Of a stretch of 64,000 nt of DNA, positions 58,245 through 64,000 are shown one piece after another. The position numbers and the translations under genes were made by a program. The stretch lies in NCBI RefSeq assembly GCF_900102195.1, contig NZ_FNBE01000018.1, forward strand, positions 98,796 to 162,795, given 5' to 3'. The notes under the pieces were generated by a model. The model had not been told where the DNA came from. It was given only the letters and a program-made list of their open reading frames with translations, and made no database searches. This stretch comes from Pseudonocardia oroxyli (GTDB lineage Bacteria; Actinomycetota; Actinomycetes; Mycobacteriales; Pseudonocardiaceae). The first letter of the stretch is position 1. Every line of letters starts with the position of its first letter.

Positions 58245-61200
58245 CTAGGAGACTGCCCAGGAGAGCGCCGCGCCGGGAGGCGGGAGGTAGAGGCAGTGCC
58301 CGCCCGTCCGCACCGACTGCTCGAGGTGCGCGCCCAGCATCGGCGCCTGGTCGGCGATGGCGGCGATGGCACGACGGAGGCTGCGGACCACGTTGATGCG
58401 GGCCCGTTCGGCGTCCGATCCCGACGGCCGGTCGCGGCCGCCGATCCCGACGGCCCGGCGCAGCTCGCGCAGCAGGGCGTCCATCTCGACCTGGGCCCGT
58501 TCGCCGCGCACCGGGTCCCCGCAGGCTTCGGCCGCATCGATCTCGGTCTGCAGCTGGTGCAGGCGGCGGCGGTACTCGCGCTTGGCGCGGGCGTCGAGGC
58601 TCGGTCCGAGGTCGGCCGCCGTCGGCGTCTCCAGGTGGCCGGCCAGCTCGAGGGCGCTGACCTCCACGGTGGGTGTCCGCAGCAGGCGGGCGAGCTGGCC
58701 GAGGCCGTTGCTGTCGGACAAGCGGGCGTCGCCGATCGGGGAGGTGAGTACCCAGAGAGGGCCGTCGCGCCGCATCGACGCAGGCCGGCCCGGAGCGGCT
58801 CCGACACCGCTCGGACGCTCGATCCCGCTTGTCAGGGCGAGGGACGCGGCCTCCGCGCGCAGGGCCGAGGGATCGTCCGTTCCGCAACCCGCCCGCTCCA
58901 CCGCGTCGGCCAGGTGGTCGAGGCAGTGGACCAGGAGCGGTGGCGACGGCATGGCGCGGGCGGTCGCCACCGCGTCGCGGGCGTGGTGGACGGCGGCCTC
59001 GTGGTCGCCGTCGAGGCAGGCTAGGCGACCGAGCACGTCGTCGACGGGGAGCCCGGCGCTGTGCCCGCCGCCGACATTGAGCAGCCCGGCGTAGGGCAGC
59101 AGCGCCCGGTAGGCGGCCGATGCGTACCGGGCGGCACCCGCGCGGGCCACCGTGTCGGCGAAGACCCGTAGGAGGTGGTCCCCGGTCATCACCCGCAGCA
59201 GCAGCTCGGGGGCGGGTCCGTAGCGGTGCAGCATCTCCTCGACGGCGGCTTGGTCGCCGAAGAGCCACCCGCCGAAGCCCTTCTGCACCTCGAACACGGG
59301 CGAGGGGACGTCGGCCAGCATCTTCGCGGTGATCGCGTACAGCTCCTCGGCGCGGGCATCCGGCCGGCGGTAGAGGTCGACGAGCATCACCCGATGCATC
59401 GACTCGACCCCGAGCACCACCACCGGTTCGGTATTGCCCTCGCCGACGCGCGCTGCCTCCTCCATGGTCGCCACCGCGGCCGCCCGGCTGCCGCTCAGGG
59501 CGAGGAGCGTGGTGCGCGAGATCAGCGTGCTCTGGCGCCACGACGGCGACGGCAGCACCGCGGCGAGCACCTCGGCCCGACCGAGCGAGTGGGTGGCGGC
59601 GGCCAGATCACCGCGGTTGAGGTGGAATCCTGCGGTGCGCTGGTAGCCCGCCAAGGCGAGGTCCGCTCGGCCTGCCCGCTCGGCCAGGCGCACCACCTCC
59701 TGTCCCAGCGCCACGCCGGCGTCGACCTCAGGTCGGCCTGCGGCGGTGATCATCTGCTTGACCAGCATCTGGGCGATGAGCACGGGATCGTCGGTGGCGC
59801 GGGCGACGGCGACTGCCTCGGCGGCCCATGCCTGCACCCGCTCGCCGGCATCCGGATCGGCGCCGCCGACGGTCGTGAGCCTGCCGAGCAGCATCGCCCG
59901 CAGGTGCCGCTCGTGGGGCGGCAGGGCGGCGAGGGCCTGCTCCAGCCGACGCACCCGAGGGAGGTCGGGCACGAAGGCGGCCGCCCAGAGGTCGGCGCCG
60001 ATCTCGGCCCGGGCCCGCACCACCGGGTCGTCGCTCTCCCGAGCCAGCTCCGCCGCCTCCCGGTAGAGCGTCAGCGCCTGTTCGAGGTCGCCGAGCGACC
60101 CGAGCACCTCGGCCAGGTCGAGGGCCACCCGCGCCCGGAGCTCGCTGCGGTCTCCGGAAGCGGCTTCCCGGGCGTCCCAGAGAAGGGCGGCGGCCTCGGC
60201 GGGCGCACCACCGAGCACCAGCTCGGCCGCCACGGAGATTGCCCTGTCGACGTCGTGCTCACCGGCACTCGACCGCAGCCGGTGGGTGATGGCCGCGGCC
60301 CGCGCGGCGACCCCGGCGACCGCATCCCAGGCCGCGGCCAGCCGGTCGTGCGCCCCGCGAGAGTCGGCGAGGCTCCCGGCCGCGTCGGCGAACAGGGCAT
60401 GGCGGAACCGGACGCCCGTCGGACCGACCTCGTCGAGCACGCCGGCCGCGAGCGCCGGCTCGAGCCGGCGGACGAGCACATCGGGTGCGGAGGATCCGGC
60501 CGCGGCGAGGACGACGAGCGGACAGGCCGAGCCGGCCACGGCGGCGAGGGCCAGCGCCTCCCTCGTGTCGGCGTCGAACCGGTCGAAGGCGCGCCCCACG
60601 ACCTCTCCGATCACGCCGTTCACGCTCGAGCCGTCCGGGGAGCGCACCAGCTCCTGCACGAACATCGGGTTGCCGCCGGTGCGGGCGTGGAGGTCGGCGG
60701 CGTCCACCTCACGCGCGGCCTCGAGGGCGGCGAGTCGCCCGACCGCCTCGACGTCGAGCCCGCCCAGCCGCACCACGCGGGAGACCCGACGCAGCCCGTC
60801 GAGGCGCGGCATGTCGGGCTCGTGGTCGCGGCTGGTGGCCACGAACGTCACCGCGGCGTCCCCGAGGGTGCGCGGGAGCTGCCCCAGCACCCAGATGGCC
60901 GACGCGTCGGCCCAGTGAAGGTCTTCGAGCACGACGAGCGCCGGTGCAGAGGCGGACAGGGCGTCGGCCAGCGACTCGAGGTGGTCCCACCGGCGGACCT
61001 CGGCAGGGAGCGACTCGTCGGTCGACGGCTCCACCCCCACCGCGCGGGCCACGCCCCGCCAGAGCTCCATCGGCTGGCGCCACGTCGGGTCGGCCTCGCC
61101 GCGCAGGACCCGGGTGCCTGCAGCTCGGGCCATGTCGGCCGCCGCATCGGCCAGCCTGGTCTTGCCGATGCCGGCCTCGCCGATCAGCAGGGTGATCGTC

Positions 61201-61313
61201 GGGCGCCCGGCCTGCGCGGCGTCGAGCGCCTGGCATACCCCGTCCAGCTCACGGTCCCGGCCGACGATCACGCCGACGGTCGCGGGCCATCTCACCTCCC
61301 CCGACGCGCCCAC
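58245..61313 (-). CDS. Large AAA/TPR transcriptional-regulator-like ATPase
   Basis: The protein has 1022 residues. The N-terminal STAND-type ATPase has VGRDRELDGV, Walker A LLIGEAGIGKTRLAD (about 42-56) and Walker B LVVLEDLHWAD. The middle 500 residues are helical, TPR-like repeats. The C-terminal 170 residues (LWVLTSPIGDARLSDSNGLGQLARLLRTPTVEVSALELAG onward) form the domain found at the end of many actinobacterial AAA regulators in place of a LuxR helix-turn-helix. It probably senses a signal and controls the adjacent VOC-hydrolase operon. No classical DNA-binding helix was found, so direct DNA binding is uncertain. Confidence 0.82.
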   Translation of the reverse strand: MGASGEVRWPATVGVIVGRDRELDGVCQALDAAQAGRPTITLLIGEAGIGKTRLADAAADMARAAGTRVLRGEADPTWRQPMELWRGVARAVGVEPSTDESLPAEVRRWDHLESLADALSASAPALVVLEDLHWADASAIWVLGQLPRTLGDAAVTFVATSRDHEPDMPRLDGLRRVSRVVRLGGLDVEAVGRLAALEAAREVDAADLHARTGGNPMFVQELVRSPDGSSVNGVIGEVVGRAFDRFDADTREALALAAVAGSACPLVVLAAAGSSAPDVLVRRLEPALAAGVLDEVGPTGVRFRHALFADAAGSLADSRGAHDRLAAAWDAVAGVAARAAAITHRLRSSAGEHDVDRAISVAAELVLGGAPAEAAALLWDAREAASGDRSELRARVALDLAEVLGSLGDLEQALTLYREAAELARESDDPVVRARAEIGADLWAAAFVPDLPRVRRLEQALAALPPHERHLRAMLLGRLTTVGGADPDAGERVQAWAAEAVAVARATDDPVLIAQMLVKQMITAAGRPEVDAGVALGQEVVRLAERAGRADLALAGYQRTAGFHLNRGDLAAATHSLGRAEVLAAVLPSPSWRQSTLISRTTLLALSGSRAAAVATMEEAARVGEGNTEPVVVLGVESMHRVMLVDLYRRPDARAEELYAITAKMLADVPSPVFEVQKGFGGWLFGDQAAVEEMLHRYGPAPELLLRVMTGDHLLRVFADTVARAGAARYASAAYRALLPYAGLLNVGGGHSAGLPVDDVLGRLACLDGDHEAAVHHARDAVATARAMPSPPLLVHCLDHLADAVERAGCGTDDPSALRAEAASLALTSGIERPSGVGAAPGRPASMRRDGPLWVLTSPIGDARLSDSNGLGQLARLLRTPTVEVSALELAGHLETPTAADLGPSLDARAKREYRRRLHQLQTEIDAAEACGDPVRGERAQVEMDALLRELRRAVGIGGRDRPSGSDAERARINVVRSLRRAIAAIADQAPMLGAHLEQSVRTGGHCLYLPPPGAALSWAVS

Positions 61314-61694
61314 GGTCCGATCGTGTCAGAGATCGCACAGGGCCGTCGATGACCGACGACGAAGCTGCGCGCACCGCGTCCCGGGCAGACGCACGTCGTG
61401 GATGCCCGGAGCCGGCCCCGGGCATCTCGTCGGCTGCGGCACCATGGGCCTGTCACTCCGGCCGCGGGAACGTGCCTCAGTCGGCGACACCGCCGGGCCG
61501 ACGAGCGACGTCGACGGCGTGGCAGCCCGTGCGGCTGCGCGACCGCGTCATCCGCGGGTACTGGTCCATCGACATGGAGCCTCTCCTGACCACCGCCCGA
61601 CGCCGACTGCCCGCACTCGCCAACGAACTCCGCGACGCCCTCGCCGCTCTCCCCGCAGGCGACTGAACTGGGGCGCCAGACCGTTTGCGGGGCC
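61314..61694. other. Region upstream of the large regulator with no clear gene
   Basis: A frame on the plus strand (61349-61666) ends in a plausible helical peptide, VIRGYWSIDMEPLLTTARRRLPALANEL and onward, but its first half is low-quality and no family is recognised. It may be the tail of a deleted gene. The following bases lead straight into the quinone-oxidoreductase fragment. Confidence 0.35.
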
Positions 61695-62276
61695 ATGACC
61701 GCGGCCCACTGTCTGGGCCGCGACCACACCGCCCTGCGGGGAAGGAACGTACTCGTGGCGGGTGGCGCGGGAGCGGTCGGGCACTACGCCATCGAGTTCG
61801 CGAAGCACGCCGGTGCGCAGGTGGTCACCACGGTCAGTTCGGCCGAGAAGGCTGAGCTGGCGAGCGCCGCCGGCGCCGACCATGTGATCGACTACAAACG
61901 GGAGGACGTCGCCACTCGGGTCCGCGAGACCGTCGGCACGGTCGACCGTGTCGTCGAAGTGGCCTTGGGCGCGAACATCGAGCTCGACGTCGCCGTAGCA
62001 GCGCCGGGCGCGATCATCTCCGTGTACGCACGGGAGCCGGAGAACCCCCGCATCCCGGCCAACGACCTGATGGCCGCGAACGCTGTGATCAGCTTCGAGC
62101 TGCTCTACGAGTTCTCTGAGGCCGAGCTGACCAGCGCGATCGAGTGGACCACGGCGGCATTGGCCGCCGGCGCGCTCACGCCCCTCCCCGCGACGGAGTT
62201 CGCGCTGGAGGACATCGTCGATGCCCATCTCGCTGTCGAGAACGGGGCGATCGGCAAGGTCATCGTCCGCCCCTGA
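61695..62276 (+). pseudogene. 5'-truncated zinc-independent quinone oxidoreductase (MDR family)
   Basis: The 193 residues cover the NAD(P)-binding half: NVLVAGGAGAVGHYAIEFAKHAGAQVVTT, AAGADHVIDYKREDVA and the C-terminal LEDIVDAHLAVENGAIGKVIVRP. The N-terminal GroES-like catalytic half, about 120-130 residues, is missing and the sequence upstream does not encode it in any frame. The gene is probably a remnant left at the right side of the island. Confidence 0.75.
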
Positions 62277-62428
62277 CACGAGGCCGACGAGGCCGCTCTC
62301 CAGGTCACCGCTCATGCTCGGCCACCGTGTCTCCGCACGATCACCACACAAGATCGCCAGCGCCATGATGTGTGCTTGAGCAGCAGGATGACGGTTCGGG
62401 GATTCAGGGAGATCACCCGACTCCCCTC

Positions 62429-62463
62429 CAGCGGGTTCTCCGTTCAAGTCCGTGGCGGTGTAC
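62429..62463 (+). repeat. Right attachment-site repeat (tRNA-Lys 3' half)
   Basis: It copies 33 of 35 bases from the tRNA-Lys 3' half, including the whole T-arm core GTTCAAGTCCGTGGCGGTGTAC, but has no 5' half, D-arm or anticodon loop. The two changes (A to T and G to C in the strand before the T-loop) would break the T-stem, so it is not under tRNA selection. It marks the likely original right end of an inserted island. Confidence 0.75.
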
Positions 62464-62467
62464 CACG

Positions 62468-62505
62468 AGCCCCAGGTCACAGCAGGTTGGCAGTGACCTG
62501 GGGCT
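62468..62505 (+). terminator. Terminator hairpin copy at the right border
   Basis: AGCCCCAGGTCAC (62468-62480) pairs perfectly with GTGACCTGGGGCT (62493-62505). Compared with the left copy, a T-A pair is replaced by C-G on both arms, and the loop sequence differs. Pairing is thus conserved while sequence changed. Confidence 0.7.
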
Positions 62506-62737
62506 GTGGTTCTTAGATCAACTCGACGCCTGTCCACGGTGATCACCCGTCTTCGCCCGTGAGCGACGGTCGTCGAGAAGATCACCGGTCGGACCGGCGT
62601 GCCTCAGAGCCCCAGCTTGTCGGTCCCGCCCGGCAATCTCCGCTCATGAACGCCGACCGGGCACGGCGAGGACACTCTCGTGCGGGTCACGGGCGGCCAC
62701 CCCGTACTCATCGGCCGAAGGCGTCGGCGAGGAGGTC

Positions 62738-63229
62738 TTGCTCGCGGAGCTGGTCGACGAGTCTGAGCGGCTCGTCCCTCATCGAACAGGGCGAGCCACC
62801 CGTCGCCGTCCGGCCCCTCCACTGCCCCGTTCTCGCGGGGCGAGAGGCGGGGTCATCCGACTGGCCTCGTACCTCGCGCACGAGCTGGCGCCGTGGAACA
62901 TCCGGACGAACAGCATCTCCCCCGGGTGCGTCGCGACACCGAGAGGCCTGAACTTCTACGGCGCCGAAGGATCCGCGGACCGTCAGGTGGTACTGAACGC
63001 CCAGCTCACCAAGCGGCTCGGCGAACCCGACGACATCGCGAGCGCCGTCGTGTACCTGGCCTCCGACGAGGCGTCGTGGATCAACGGCCTGAACCTTGCC
63101 ATCGACGGCGGCCATCACGCCTCCGGGGGAGCGGGCACGGCCGACGCGAACGACGTGGCCGTCCACTCCCCGAAGACGGCAGCGTGGTCGACGGTGGACC
63201 ACTGGACGACGTCGGGCGCACGGGCGTAG
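62738..63229 (+). pseudogene. Short-chain dehydrogenase C-terminal fragment
   Basis: From about 62855 to 63130 the frame encodes the end of an SDR enzyme: RLASYLAHELAPWNIRTNSISPG, then KRLGEPDDIASAVVYLASDEASWING and LAIDGGHHA. The Rossmann TGxxxGxG start and the catalytic YxxxK are absent; upstream codons are unrelated. What follows 63130 is also not SDR sequence. It is a remnant flanked by an imperfect 28-base direct repeat (62567-62594 and 63268-63296). Confidence 0.7.
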
Positions 63230-63472
63230 CGCAGGACACGGGACGTCCGGAGGTCGGCCGTGGGCAGCGGTCATCGAGAAGACCGCCGGTTCGGACTACT
63301 GAGATGACCCGCCCGCCCGTGGGGCGCAGCCGAACTCATGGACGAGGCCGCGGCGGGCAGTGTGGCGACCGGAACCGAACCGGCTCCTTGCGGTTCCGGC
63401 GACGGTCCGCCCGACCCACGGCGAGGGCGGCTTGCGCGGGGGTGCGCGCAAGCCGCCGTCGGAGCGTCGGTC
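63230..63472. other. Intergenic region with ADH terminator
   Basis: No gene is seen between the SDR fragment and the alcohol dehydrogenase end. It holds the second copy of the 28-base motif (63268-63296) and a strong hairpin near 63426-63457. Confidence 0.4.
63426..63457 (-). terminator. Alcohol dehydrogenase terminator
   Basis: GGCGGCTTGCGC (63426-63437) pairs perfectly with GCGCAAGCCGCC (63446-63457) around an 8-base loop, 16 bases after the dehydrogenase stop. Confidence 0.7.
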
Positions 63473-64000
63473 TCAGGGGACGAGGATGGCGCGTCCTCGC
63501 ACGCGGCCCTTGTCCAGGTCGGTGATGGCCTGTTGGAAGTCGTTGAGGGCGTAGCGCTGGGTGTGCAGGGTGACCAGGCCGCGTGCGGCGAGTTCCATGA
63601 GGTCGCAGAGGTCGTTGTAGCTGCCGACCAGGTTGCCCACCACGTTCTTCTCCGCCGAGACCAGGTCGATCGTCGGCAGGTTGAGGTTCTCCCCGTATCC
63701 GACGACGTGGTAGTCGCCGGCGGGCTTGGTCATCGCCAGTCCCTCGGCGGTGCTGCCGCCCTCGCCGACGAAGTCGACCACCACCTCCGCCCCGCCGAGC
63801 GCGAGCACCTCGTCGACGTGCCCGCCGTCGGCCACGATGCCGAGGTCCGCGCCGATGGACTCGGCCAGCTTCACCGCGTCGGGGTTGCGGTCCAGTACGA
63901 CCAGCCGGGCCGGGCTCAGCGCCTTCAGCACCTGGATCCCGATGTGCCCCAGGCCCCCGGCGCCGATCACCACGCAGGTGTCTCGCGGGCCGAGTCTGCG
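63473..64000 (-). CDS. Zinc-type alcohol dehydrogenase, C-terminal part (runs off the window)
   Basis: The 176 visible codons are the coenzyme-binding domain and tail of a medium-chain dehydrogenase: VVIGAGGLGHIGIQVL (GxGGxG), VVLDRNPDAVKLAESIGAD with the acidic residue that prefers NAD, VVDFVGEGGSTAEGL, and LVTLHTQRYALNDFQQAITDLDKGRVRGRAILVP. The N-terminal catalytic zinc domain lies beyond base 64000, so zinc ligands cannot be checked. AdhP/AdhC-like alcohol dehydrogenases fit best. Confidence 0.88.
   Translation of the reverse strand, partial: RRLGPRDTCVVIGAGGLGHIGIQVLKALSPARLVVLDRNPDAVKLAESIGADLGIVADGGHVDEVLALGGAEVVVDFVGEGGSTAEGLAMTKPAGDYHVVGYGENLNLPTIDLVSAEKNVVGNLVGSYNDLCDLMELAARGLVTLHTQRYALNDFQQAITDLDKGRVRGRAILVP

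Larger units (their letters stand above)
62277..62737. other. Right island border and flanking non-coding sequence
   Basis: No intact gene. It holds the right att repeat (62429-62463), a hairpin like the tRNA-Lys terminator (62468-62505), and a short segment shared with the left border around GATCACCCGTC (62540-62550). A further motif (62567-62594) is repeated imperfectly at 63268-63296. Confidence 0.5.

Noticed and set aside
62400..62463. A second complete tRNA-Lys gene
   Set aside because: Only the 3' half is present. The D-arm and anticodon loop are absent and two changes disrupt the T-stem.

Overview
The window is high-GC actinobacterial chromosome. Codon usage, the frequent GTG starts, and the gene order plsC-gpsA / cofC ... 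ppk-mutT1 / hupB-leuD-leuC / IclR plus orn-tRNA-His-tRNA-Lys (both familiar from mycobacteria and Pseudonocardiales) point to a Pseudonocardia-like member of the Pseudonocardiales. The genus is inferred from gene content, not proven.

Layout. (1) 1-1.5 kb: a small membrane protein and a TraB-like N-terminal fragment, probably remnants of a conjugative integrative element. (2) 1.5-19.4 kb, extending to about 21.7 kb: an exopolysaccharide locus. It holds two phosphoglycosyl transferases (1548-2204 and 17947-19389), a hexapeptide acyltransferase, a GNAT-like protein, an unusual adenylation-carrier-thioesterase protein, a flippase joined in frame to a Wzz-like co-polymerase, an O-antigen-ligase-like polymerase joined in frame to a glycosyltransferase, three further glycosyltransferases, an anchored secreted protein, an SGNH hydrolase and a metalloprotease-like protein whose zinc motif is damaged. 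GTTAC-type motifs recur in its intergenic regions. (3) 21.7-27.0 kb: HNH endonuclease, SMR pump with TetR regulator, PLP enzyme, GpsA, PlsC, CofC/FbiD. (4) 27.1-38.6 kb: a catabolic or scavenging island of a GntR regulator, a complete Dpp-type ABC importer and four NtaA/SnaA/DszA-type flavin monooxygenases in the order A1-B1-B2-A2. It sits between cofC and ppk, which lie close together in mycobacteria. (5) 38.9-47.7 kb: ppk, mutT1, then a decayed GAF-LuxR gene and a frameshifted acyl-CoA synthetase, then hupB, leuD, leuC and the IclR regulator ndgR. (6) 47.9-54.5 kb: degenerate Hsp70-like membrane protein, HAD phosphatase, two PH-domain membrane proteins, HerA/DUF853 ATPase, orn, tRNA-His, tRNA-Lys.

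(7) 54.4-62.5 kb: an island bounded by a direct repeat of the 3' half of tRNA-Lys (35 nt, 2 mismatches). Both copies are followed by a terminator hairpin whose stem pairing is preserved by a paired base change. Inside are a RelE-like toxin-antitoxin pair whose toxin end is overrun by a decayed IS256-family element, a VOC protein plus alpha/beta-hydrolase operon, a 1022-aa AAA/TPR regulator, and a quinone-oxidoreductase fragment. No integrase is visible. (8) 62.5-64 kb: an SDR fragment and a zinc alcohol dehydrogenase that runs off the window.

How parts work together: region 2 should make, polymerise, export and decorate a surface polysaccharide. Region 4 should import and oxidise an unknown small molecule. 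Region 5 is core metabolism (polyphosphate, nucleotide sanitation, nucleoid, leucine). Region 7 is a hot spot of insertion and decay next to the tRNA-Lys gene.
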